Of a DNA stretch of 5,608 bases, positions 1-5,608 are shown piece by piece. The number at the start of each line of letters is the position of its first letter. The first letter of the stretch is position 1. This DNA is from Gemmatimonadota bacterium. GTDB taxonomy: Bacteria > Gemmatimonadota > Gemmatimonadetes > Gemmatimonadales > Gemmatimonadaceae. A program made the position numbers and the translations under genes. The DNA is taken from the NCBI GenBank assembly GCA_947475795.1, contig CANJOX010000236.1:1-5608 (forward strand), in the 5' to 3' direction. A model generated the notes under the pieces. That model did no database searches. It was not told the origin of the DNA and saw nothing but the letters and a program-made list of their open reading frames with translations.

Positions 1-1
1 G

Positions 2-997
2 ATCTTCGCGGGCGACACGCGCCAGCTCGGCGTGACCGTGACCGCTGATCCGGGCGCGTCGCAGGCGGTGCTCTGGCGGAGCAGCAATGCGACCGTGGCG
101 ACCGTCTCGAGCACGGGGCTCGTGAGCGGCATCGCGTCCGGCACCGCGACCATCACGGCCGTCTCCGCCGCAGATACGACCAAGCGCGGCACCTCGGTGT
201 TCACCGTGCGCACGGTGGCCGTGAGCGTCTCGCCCACCGCCGCCACCATCGCCATCGGCGGTGCCCGCACCCTCGTGGCAACCGTGACGGCCGACAACGG
301 GCTCTCCACGGCCGTGACGTGGCGCAGCAGCAATCCCGCCGTGGCGACGGTCTCCACCGGCGGCGTGGTCACCGGGGTCGCACTCGGCACGACCGACGTT
401 ACCGCCGTGTCCGTGGCCGACACCACCCAACGTGCGACCGCGTCGATCACGGTGGCACCGACGGTGCGCGCCGTGGACGTGACCCCCGGGACGGCCACGA
501 TGTTCACCGGTGACACGCGGCAGTTCGCGGTGGCCGTGACAGGGGATCCGGGGGCGTCGCAGACGGTGCTCTGGCGGAGCAGCAGTGCCGCCGTGGCCAC
601 GGTGTCGAACACCGGCCTCGTGAGCGCGATCGCGCCGGGCACGGCAACCATCACCGCCCTCTCCGCCGCCGACAGCACCAAGCGCGGCACCGCCGTCGTC
701 ACGGTGCGCGCGTCGGCCGTGAGCGTCTCCCCCACCGCCGCGACCGTCGGTGTCGGCGGGACGCGCACCATCGTGGCGACTGTTGCCTTGGACAACGGGG
801 CCTCCACCGCCGTCACGTGGCGCAGCAGTAATGCCGCCGTGGCCACGGTCTCCTCCGGCGGCGTGGTCACTGGTGTCTCGCTGGGGACGGCGGACGTGAC
901 CGCCGTGTCCGTGGCCGATACCACGCGCCGCGCCACCGCCGCGATCACCGTGGCGCCAAGCGTGCGCTCCGTGACCGTCACGCCAAGCACGTCGGTC
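2..997 (+). repeat. Two copies of a 498-nt two-domain (A-B) higher-order repeat
   Basis: The first four Ig-like domains alternate in type. Matching codons recur exactly 498 nt apart: ctctggcgga at 71 and 569, and gtgagcgtct at 221 and 719. By eye the visible A domains agree at about 54 of 71 residues and the B domains at about 67 of 83, while A and B are clearly less alike. So a two-domain unit, not a single domain, was the last unit duplicated. Codons differ at many synonymous sites, so the duplication is not very recent. More copies may lie upstream of the window. Confidence 0.85.
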
Positions 998-1210
998 GTG
1001 CTGGCCGGCCAGACGGTGCAGCTGGTTCCCACGGTGGTCGCCGACGCCGGCGTTTCCACGGAGGTCTCCTACCGGTCGAGCAACAGCGCCGTCGCCAGTG
1101 TCAGCGCGGCGGGGTTGGTCACGGCCGTCGCAAGCGGGGCCGCGAACATCATCACGATGGCGGTGGCCGATACCACCCGTCGTGACACCACCGCGGTCAC
1201 CGTCGTGAGC
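2..1210 (+). repeat. Array of five Big_2-type Ig-like domains (first one partial)
   Basis: Domain starts fall at 215, 464, 713 and 962, exactly 249 nt (83 residues) apart, with a truncated domain before 215 and the array ending near 1210. Each carries the WRSSN/S..VA(T/S)VS..G.V motif in its middle and a closing strand such as ATASITVAP or RGTAVVTVR. The fifth domain (962-1210) is the most divergent (SYRSSNSAVASVSAAGLVTAV). In this family such domains usually form extended stalks that lift a functional domain away from the cell surface; that role is inferred here from position before the propeller region. Confidence 0.9.
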
Positions 1211-3028
1211 GGTCTCGCGAGCACCTGGACGTCCTCGCGTCTCGGTGGTGCGTTGTACGAGGACGTCGTGGCGCTCCGCGGTATCAACGCCTCCACCGCC
1301 TTCGCCGTGAACGCGCTGGGCGACCTGTTCCGCTGGGACGGCGCGACGTGGTCGCTCTCCGCGCGCGGGGCACAGTTCGGCACGCAGTTCCTTGCCGTGC
1401 ACGGCACGACGGCCGCGACCTCCATGGCCGTTGGCACCAACGGGGTGATCGTACGCTTCGACGGCACGACGTGGAGCACGGTCACCTCGGGCACAACCAG
1501 TCGCCTCAACGGCATTTTCGTGGAGAGCAGCAGCAGCGCGTTCGCGGTGGGTGCCAACGGCACGGCGCTCCGCTGGAATGGCAGCAACTGGACCGTGGGC
1601 AGCACGGGGGCCACCGAAGCGCTCACCAGCGTCTGGGCGAGCGGAGGCACGGCGTTCGCGGTCGGCGGCAGCGGTACGGTGCTACGCTTCCTCAACGGGA
1701 GCTGGTCGCGTCAGTCGGCCCCAACGATCGAGTCACTGACCAGCGTCGCGGGCGCGTCGACCACCAGCGTCGTCGCCGTGGGCAGCGGCGGGACGGTGCT
1801 CACGTACAACGGCAGCACATGGACGCAGGTCGCCAACGGTGGCATCCTCGCCGATCTGTACGGCGTCACCGCCCTCGCGCCATCGGATCCGCGGTTCTTC
1901 GTGGCCAGCGATGACGGCCTGCTGCTCGTGACGGCCGGCACCCTGTCGCGCATTTCCACGCCGTATGCGCCACAGCTGTTCGCGGTCTCCACCGATCCGA
2001 CGGGTGCGCTCTGGGTCGGTGGTCAGCGCGGCAGCGTGCAGCGCCGCACCGGGACCACGTGGGAAACGCTGGCGCTCGCTCCGGACTTGCTCGACGTCTG
2101 GTCGACATCCGCCACCAACACCTGGGCGGTCGGCGAGTTCGGCTTTGTCTACCAATGGAACGGATCGAGCTGGTCACGGAATACGACACCCACCACGGTC
2201 ACGCTCAACGCGGTGTGGGGGGCCAGTGCCACCGAGGCCTTCGCCGGCGGGGACAACGGGACCATGCTGCGCTTCAACGGCACCTCGTGGACGGCGATGA
2301 GCTTTCCGTCGTCGGCCACGGTGTACGGGCTCTGGGGCTCCAGTGCCTCCAACGTGTACGCCGTGACCTCGGATGGGGCGGTGCTGCGCTTCAACGGGAG
2401 TGTGTGGTCGGTGGCGACCACCGCGACGAGAGCCTTGTTGGCGATCTCCGGCACGTCGGCCACGAACATCATCGCGACCGGCGAGAATGGCGCGGCCGTC
2501 CGTCTGGCGGGGAGCAGCTGGAGCACGGCACCGGTGAGCACCACCGGCACGCTGGCCGGCGTCTGGGCGGGCGGTGCGGGGGCGACGGCCGTCGGCGCCA
2601 ACGCCGCGGGCACGGGCGGCATCGCCTTCGCGCTCAGCGGCAGCACCTGGAGTGCGCTCAGCACCGGCAGCAGCCGGGTTCTCACGTCGGTGTGGGGGAC
2701 GAGCGCCTCGGACCTGTACGTCACAGGCGAGCAAGGCACGCTGCTGCGCTACAACGGCAGCGCGTGGAGCACGCTCGCGACCGGTACCACCGAGGGGCTG
2801 ACCAGCGTGACCGGAGCACCCACGGGCTTGGGCGGCGCCTTTGCGGTGGGGTACAACAGCACCGTCGTCGCGGGATCGAACGGCGGCGCCTTCACCACGG
2901 GCATGGCCCGGGCGCTCCGTGTCCTGCGCGGCATCGATCTTGATCCCGCGGTCGGCGTCCGATCCGTGCCGAAGCCGCTCCCCAGTGGCGCGCACCGCCG
3001 TGCGCACGGGCGACGGACCCTGCGCTGA
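2..3028 (+). CDS. Large exported Ig-like (Big_2) repeat / beta-propeller protein, 5'-partial
   Basis: The frame is open from the first complete codon at base 2 to a TGA at 3026-3028, giving 1008 residues in the window. The real start lies upstream, so any signal peptide or lipobox cannot be seen. Residues 1-403 are five tandem Ig-like domains with the Big_2 hallmark (TAVTWRSSN.AVATVS.GGVVTGV..GT..VTAVS). Residues about 419-967 are about 14 repeats of roughly 39 residues with the core AVG.nGtvLRfNGssWs, best read as four-stranded propeller blades of the BNR/Ycf48-like or WD40-like kind. Residues 968-1008 are a basic tail with no further repeat. Composition is Ala/Ser/Thr/Val/Gly-rich with few charges and no Cys noted in the repeats, typical of exported repeat proteins. 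I infer a surface-attached or secreted binding protein with an Ig stalk and propeller head. I see no catalytic motif, LPXTG signal or clear outer-membrane autotransporter domain at the C terminus. A type IX-like or other sorting tail cannot be excluded. Confidence is high for the gene and moderate for the role. Confidence 0.93.
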   Translation: MFAGDTRQLGVTVTADPGASQAVLWRSSNATVATVSSTGLVSGIASGTATITAVSAADTTKRGTSVFTVRTVAVSVSPTAATIAIGGARTLVATVTADNGLSTAVTWRSSNPAVATVSTGGVVTGVALGTTDVTAVSVADTTQRATASITVAPTVRAVDVTPGTATMFTGDTRQFAVAVTGDPGASQTVLWRSSSAAVATVSNTGLVSAIAPGTATITALSAADSTKRGTAVVTVRASAVSVSPTAATVGVGGTRTIVATVALDNGASTAVTWRSSNAAVATVSSGGVVTGVSLGTADVTAVSVADTTRRATAAITVAPSVRSVTVTPSTSVVLAGQTVQLVPTVVADAGVSTEVSYRSSNSAVASVSAAGLVTAVASGAANIITMAVADTTRRDTTAVTVVSGLASTWTSSRLGGALYEDVVALRGINASTAFAVNALGDLFRWDGATWSLSARGAQFGTQFLAVHGTTAATSMAVGTNGVIVRFDGTTWSTVTSGTTSRLNGIFVESSSSAFAVGANGTALRWNGSNWTVGSTGATEALTSVWASGGTAFAVGGSGTVLRFLNGSWSRQSAPTIESLTSVAGASTTSVVAVGSGGTVLTYNGSTWTQVANGGILADLYGVTALAPSDPRFFVASDDGLLLVTAGTLSRISTPYAPQLFAVSTDPTGALWVGGQRGSVQRRTGTTWETLALAPDLLDVWSTSATNTWAVGEFGFVYQWNGSSWSRNTTPTTVTLNAVWGASATEAFAGGDNGTMLRFNGTSWTAMSFPSSATVYGLWGSSASNVYAVTSDGAVLRFNGSVWSVATTATRALLAISGTSATNIIATGENGAAVRLAGSSWSTAPVSTTGTLAGVWAGGAGATAVGANAAGTGGIAFALSGSTWSALSTGSSRVLTSVWGTSASDLYVTGEQGTLLRYNGSAWSTLATGTTEGLTSVTGAPTGLGGAFAVGYNSTVVAGSNGGAFTTGMARALRVLRGIDLDPAVGVRSVPKPLPSGAHRRAHGRRTLR
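1256..2902 (+). repeat. About 14 propeller-blade-like repeats of roughly 39 residues
   Basis: Successive units read, for example, LTSVWASGGTAFAVGGSG, LNAVWGASATEAFAGGDNG and LTSVWGTSASDLYVTGEQG, each followed by a strand such as TLLRYNGSAWS. Each unit can hold four short beta strands (L..VWG, fAVG, G.vLRfNG, sWs). I count 14 by aligning the NG..W positions. Units 6 and 7 (about 1853-2089) lose the RfNG..W core, unit 12 has a short Gly/Ala insertion, and unit 14 is degenerate. Fourteen units would fit two seven-bladed propellers, but blade number and domain split are inference. The sequence resembles BNR/Ycf48-like and other secreted repeat proteins more than classic WD40, since no WD dipeptide recurs. 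Confidence 0.8.
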
Positions 3029-3032
3029 TCGC

Positions 3033-3047
3033 ACCACCGCCGGTGGT
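3033..3047 (+). other. Short hairpin just after the propeller gene stop codon
   Basis: Bases accacc (3033-3038) pair with ggtggt (3042-3047) around the three-base loop gcc, four bases after the TGA. The right arm is also the start of the first 13-bp tandem repeat. It may help 3'-end formation or mRNA stability, but a six-pair stem in such GC-rich DNA could arise by chance. Confidence 0.3.
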
Positions 3048-3082
3048 CCACACAGGTGGTCCACACAGGTGGTCCACACAGG
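3042..3082. repeat. 13-bp intergenic tandem repeat, three perfect copies
   Basis: The unit ggtggtccacaca is repeated without change at 3042-3054, 3055-3067 and 3068-3080, followed by two bases of a fourth copy. It lies wholly between the two convergent stop codons, and 13 is not a multiple of three, so it is not a coding repeat. Each copy contains the near-palindrome gtggtccac and a core tggtccaca that matches the actinobacterial-type DnaA box ttgtccaca at 8 of 9 positions. Function is unknown; it could equally be replication-slippage sequence with no role. Confidence 0.9.
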
Positions 3083-3107
3083 GGCGGCATCGACGTGATG
3101 CCGTCCC
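3081..3107 (+). terminator. Probable intrinsic terminator hairpin between convergent genes
   Basis: ggggcggcat (3081-3090) pairs with atgccgtccc (3098-3107) around a seven-base loop. In the plus-strand RNA this is ten continuous pairs with one G-U wobble. In the minus-strand RNA the same position becomes an A-C mismatch, so the stem suits the propeller gene better but could serve both directions. No U-tract follows, so it may be a U-less terminator of the kind proposed for GC-rich bacteria, or a 3'-end stabiliser. The position between two stop codons supports the call. Confidence 0.5.
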
Positions 3108-3115
3108 GCGGGCCA

Positions 3116-4813
3116 TTACTCCCGCGAGAAGGCGGCCATGGTCGGCCCCATCGCATCGATGGTTTCCCGGGCGTGCCAGCGATCCTTGCCGTTGTACAGG
3201 AACGCAAAGGCCAGAATCTCGCCGTTCTCCGCCGTGACGTAACCGGACAAGCCGATCACATCGTTCGTCGTGCCCGTCTTGGCATGCAGGTTCCCCTGCG
3301 CCGGCGTAGCGCGCATGCGGTTCCGTAGTAACTCGGACTCACCCGCCACCGGCAGCGACGCGTGAAAGGCGCTCCCCCACGGCGTGCCGTGCGCGTGGGA
3401 GAGCAACTGCACCAAGGCCCGCGGTGTCACGCGATCGAGCACCGAGAGCCCGCTGCCGTCCGTCGCACGAACGGCGTCGGCCGCCGCGCCGACCTGCGTC
3501 ACCAGAAAATCGTGCAACGCGGACGAGGCATTCTCGGCCGAACCAAGCGTCTGCCGGTCGGCACCACGGGCCGCCCCGCGGAAAAGCAACTCGGCATAAA
3601 TATTGATGCTCTCGCGGTTCATCACTGACACCAGCCGTGCGAGCGGGGGCGACGGCAGGGTGGTCACGAGCGTCGCGGCGGCAGGCGTGCGCCCGGCCCG
3701 CAGCGCGCCGTCCACCGCGACCCCCTGCGCTTCGAGCGCGGCCCGGAAGGCCCCCGCCGTGAACGTGACCGGATCGCCCACGACCAGCTGATAGCGTCGG
3801 GTGCCGGCCCGCGCCCCGATCGTGCCCGACACGACGACGCGGTCATTCCCGACGCGGCGTGCTGAAATGCGGGCGCCGCTCCCCGCGACCGTCCGCACCG
3901 TGTTCGTGATCACGAGGCCGCTCGTGGCCGGCTCGAGGAAGACGCGCCCGGCGGTGCCGGCGGCACCGGCACTGACCCCCACGATCACGATGTTCTCATT
4001 GAGCGTGAGCGCTGAGAATGGCGCGGCATACCCAGCCCCCGCGTAGCGCGACAGCCAACCTTCGGGAATACCGCGCGCCTCCATGGCGGATGCATCGGCG
4101 ATGAGGTCGCCGGTGACCCGCGTAATCCCGGCACCGGCCACAAACCGTGCCAACATCGTCATCGCGGCCTCGGGCCCGCCGCGCACGAAGCGCGGGGACA
4201 TCGACGGATCACCGTCCCCCCGCAGCACGAGATTACCGCGTACGACGCCCCCGGCCTCGAGCGCGCCGTCACGCAGCACGTCGGTGTGGAACGTATGCTC
4301 GGGGCCGAGTTTCTCGAGCGCAATCGCCGACGTGAACAGCTTCATCGTGCTGGCCGGCACCAACGGACGGTCCGCACCATGGGCGAACAGCGTATCGCCT
4401 CGCGAGATGCTCACCACCATCGCGCCCCATTCCCCGTTGCGCGTGCGGCTGCCCAGCAGCGCCGCGAGATCGCTCGTCAGCGCGGCGCCGCCGCGCGGGG
4501 ACGTGAATCGCAGCACGGGAACGATCGGTGCGCGCGCCCGGCTCGCGCGGGCACGCGAACTCCGCGTGCTGCGCGCCGTACTGCGCTTACTGCTGCGCTT
4601 GACCGGGGCCTTCTTCGCCGTGGCCGCGCGTTTCGGTGGCTGCGTGATACGCGACGGCGCCGCGGCCGCCGTGACCGGACCCATGGCCGTCACCGACACC
4701 GACAGCACGAGCAGCGTGACCAGGCGCACCGACCGCGCGAGGGCACGTGTCGCCGTGCGCATGGCGGTGTGCGACCGAACACCGAGTTGGCGGAGCATAG
4801 CGGCAGGTTTCAT
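3116..4813 (-). CDS. dacB: Penicillin-binding protein 4-type D-Ala-D-Ala carboxypeptidase/endopeptidase
   Basis: The 565-residue product carries the full class C low-mass PBP (peptidase S13) set: SxxK as S155-T-M-K158 with the nucleophile Ser155, SxN as S402-I-N404, KTG as K512-T-G514, and the DGSGLS motif at 452-457. The long gap between SxxK and SxN fits the inserted domains typical of PBP4. The family removes the terminal D-Ala from peptidoglycan peptides and cuts D-Ala-mDAP cross-links in the periplasm. The N terminus has an Arg-rich segment, a hydrophobic core LVTLLVLSVSVTAMG (31-45) and a likely signal peptidase site near AAAAP (49-53). Residues 61-94 are an unusual basic linker. The start at 4813 is chosen because it overlaps the upstream stop (TGATG) and has AAGG four bases before it. 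An ATG at 4762-4760 would give a more usual signal peptide but lacks a good ribosome site. It is somewhat longer than typical PBP4 proteins because of the leader and linker. Confidence 0.93.
   Translation of the reverse strand: MKPAAMLRQLGVRSHTAMRTATRALARSVRLVTLLVLSVSVTAMGPVTAAAAPSRITQPPKRAATAKKAPVKRSSKRSTARSTRSSRARASRARAPIVPVLRFTSPRGGAALTSDLAALLGSRTRNGEWGAMVVSISRGDTLFAHGADRPLVPASTMKLFTSAIALEKLGPEHTFHTDVLRDGALEAGGVVRGNLVLRGDGDPSMSPRFVRGGPEAAMTMLARFVAGAGITRVTGDLIADASAMEARGIPEGWLSRYAGAGYAAPFSALTLNENIVIVGVSAGAAGTAGRVFLEPATSGLVITNTVRTVAGSGARISARRVGNDRVVVSGTIGARAGTRRYQLVVGDPVTFTAGAFRAALEAQGVAVDGALRAGRTPAAATLVTTLPSPPLARLVSVMNRESINIYAELLFRGAARGADRQTLGSAENASSALHDFLVTQVGAAADAVRATDGSGLSVLDRVTPRALVQLLSHAHGTPWGSAFHASLPVAGESELLRNRMRATPAQGNLHAKTGTTNDVIGLSGYVTAENGEILAFAFLYNGKDRWHARETIDAMGPTMAAFSRE
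4529..4642 (-). other. Strongly basic low-complexity linker within the PBP4 product
   Basis: Residues about 58-95 of the dacB product, between the signal peptide and the catalytic domain, are Lys/Arg/Ser/Ala/Thr/Pro-rich (for example KRAATAKKAPVKRSSKR). Residues 61-94 hold 14 Lys/Arg and no Asp or Glu. It is predicted to be disordered. After export it would give a positive arm that could bind anionic envelope polymers; that function is inference. Confidence 0.75.
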
Positions 4814-4821
4814 CACACCTT
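4811..4821 (-). promoter_or_regulatory. TGATG stop-start overlap and ribosome binding site of dacB
   Basis: On the minus strand AAGG (4821-4818) precedes the junction, where the TGA of the acyltransferase gene (4815-4813) shares its A with the ATG of dacB (4813-4811). The spacing of four bases from AAGG to ATG is short, so terminating ribosomes that re-initiate probably contribute much of the translation. This arrangement decides the dacB start and indicates a single transcript with no promoter needed between the genes. Confidence 0.75.
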
Positions 4822-5608
4822 GAGGACGAACCCGCGCGTCCACGCGCTTCGAAGAATCAGAAACCAGAGCGCGACGAAGCTCAGCGCGTAGGCGAACGAC
4901 GCCGCATGTGGCGGGAGCCACGACGCATACAGTGTATTGAACACGAAGCCCTGCGCAGAGATCCGTGTCCCCGCGGCGGTCTCCCAGGTCCAGATCGACG
5001 ACGTGATCCGTGCCATCAGCCCCGAACCCAGAAACGCGAGCATCGGATTCATGCCATACACGACGAACGGAAACGTCCAGCGCCGGACCTGCAGGAGGTC
5101 GATGACCCACATACACGTGGCGAGCGCGACCGCGCCCATCCCGGCGGTGAACAGCACGTACGAACTGGTCCAGAGACTCTTGTTGATCGGGAAGGCCCAG
5201 TGCCACATCAGGCCGACCATCATCGTGAGCGCACCGACGGCGAACAGTCCGCACAGTCGCTCGGCCAACGACAACTCCTCCCGCGCGATCCATCGTCCGG
5301 CAAACGTACCCAGCAGCATCGTGCCGACGGCGGGCATCGTACTGAGCAGCCCCTCTGGATCCCACGTCCGGCCACCCGCCCACAGATGATCCGTGCCAAG
5401 GACGGTGCGGTCGAGCCACGCGCTCAGCAACTGGTCCGGCTTGTCCAGCACGAAGCGTCCCGCGATGCCCGTATCAGGCACGGGCACGAGGGTCATCAGC
5501 GCCCAGTACCCCAGCAGCAGCACCGCCAGCAGCACGATCTGCTGGCGCAGCGTCGTGCGCCACGTAAGCAATCCACCGCACAGATACGCGAGGCCGATGC
5601 GCTGCAGC
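4813..5608 (-). CDS. HGSNAT/NagX-like (COG4299) membrane acyltransferase family protein, 5'-partial
   Basis: The frame is open from the right edge of the window to TGA at 4815-4813, giving 264 C-terminal residues; the N-terminal part is outside. Family signatures in order are LQRIG (1-5), DPEGLLST (83-90), FPINKSLWTSSYVLFTAG (139-156) and YGMNPM (184-189), all characteristic of the heparan-alpha-glucosaminide N-acetyltransferase/NagX/DUF5009 group. About six hydrophobic helices are visible near 24-41, 86-104, 118-136, 148-170, 178-197 and 236-253, so it is an inner-membrane protein. The human relative transfers acetyl from cytosolic acetyl-CoA to glucosamine across a membrane. Bacterial members are mostly uncharacterised, though some sit with N-acetylglucosamine-use genes. 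The catalytic region expected near the N terminus is not in view, so activity cannot be judged. A TTG at 5571-5569 is in frame but is internal, since the LQRIG motif lies before it. It overlaps dacB by one base. The family call is firm; the substrate is not. Confidence 0.9.
   Translation of the reverse strand, partial: LQRIGLAYLCGGLLTWRTTLRQQIVLLAVLLLGYWALMTLVPVPDTGIAGRFVLDKPDQLLSAWLDRTVLGTDHLWAGGRTWDPEGLLSTMPAVGTMLLGTFAGRWIAREELSLAERLCGLFAVGALTMMVGLMWHWAFPINKSLWTSSYVLFTAGMGAVALATCMWVIDLLQVRRWTFPFVVYGMNPMLAFLGSGLMARITSSIWTWETAAGTRISAQGFVFNTLYASWLPPHAASFAYALSFVALWFLILRSAWTRGFVLKV

Noticed and set aside
2059..2943. Plus-strand frame of 294 codons, His/Arg/Gly-rich, overlapping the propeller gene
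   Set aside because: It is an out-of-frame reading of the propeller repeats with extreme composition and no independent start signal.
2174..3079. Minus-strand open frame of 301 codons under the propeller gene
   Set aside because: Its translation is Arg/Gly/Ala-rich low complexity that mirrors the propeller repeats, and it runs through the 13-bp tandem repeat as repeated CVDHLCGPP-like residues. No domain or start site supports it.
3042..3082. CRISPR array or attachment site
   Set aside because: Units are only 13 bp and directly abutting with no spacers; no integrase, tRNA end or cas gene is nearby.
4083..4823. Long plus-strand open frame of 246 codons opposite dacB
   Set aside because: It lies antisense to the well-supported PBP4 gene. 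Its product is Arg/Ala/Pro/Ser-rich with no recognisable motif, as expected for antisense frames in GC-rich DNA.
4814..5419. Upstream in-frame extension of the dacB reading frame, giving a 767-residue product starting at 5419
   Set aside because: These 202 extra codons lie in another frame of the acyltransferase gene, read Arg/Asp/Val-rich with no domain, and precede a good start with signal peptide at 4813. They are a shadow of GC-rich coding sequence.
5569..5571. TTG at 5571-5569 as the true start of the acyltransferase gene
   Set aside because: The frame remains open to the window edge, and the codons before it encode the conserved LQRIG family motif, so the start is outside the window.

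Overview
This is a GC-rich window (about two thirds G+C by eye) with dense coding on both strands. It holds two convergent transcription units and looks like bacterial chromosome rather than a mobile element: no transposase, integrase, tRNA, rRNA or CRISPR is visible. Large exported proteins with tandem Ig-like (Big_2) repeats reading WRSSN.AVATVS.GGVVTGV, together with the high G+C, suggest a Gemmatimonadota-like or similar GC-rich Gram-negative soil or sediment bacterium. That assignment is inference from protein style only.

Left part (2-3028, + strand): the C-terminal 1008 residues of a very large, probably exported protein that begins outside the window. It has a stalk of five Big_2-type Ig-like domains (the first is cut by the window edge), four of them spaced exactly 249 nt apart. 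The first four form two A-B pairs, so the DNA has a 498-nt higher-order repeat. The stalk is followed by about 14 repeats of roughly 39 residues with the pattern LtsVWGtSa..fAVGenGtvLRfNGssWs, best read as beta-propeller blades and enough for two seven-bladed propellers. A short basic tail ends the protein. This looks like a surface or secreted adhesion or binding protein; the ligand cannot be read from the sequence.

Middle (3029-3115): an 87-nt convergent intergenic gap. It contains three perfect copies of a 13-bp tandem repeat, then a 10-bp-stem hairpin that probably ends transcription from at least the left-hand gene.

Right part (minus strand, read right to left): a 5'-truncated multi-pass membrane protein of the HGSNAT/NagX (COG4299, DUF5009-like) acyltransferase family (5608-4813), then a penicillin-binding protein 4-type D-Ala-D-Ala carboxypeptidase/endopeptidase, dacB (4813-3116). 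The two overlap by one base in a TGATG junction and are very probably translationally coupled. Both are plausible cell-envelope functions: one handles acetylated amino sugars in the inner membrane, the other trims peptidoglycan peptides in the periplasm. The most notable oddity of the dacB product is a long, strongly basic, acid-free linker between its signal peptide and catalytic domain.

I found no evidence of a clearly new multi-gene system. The most interesting items are the stalk-plus-double-propeller architecture, the 13-bp intergenic repeat with DnaA-box-like cores, and the coupled NagX-like/PBP4 pair.
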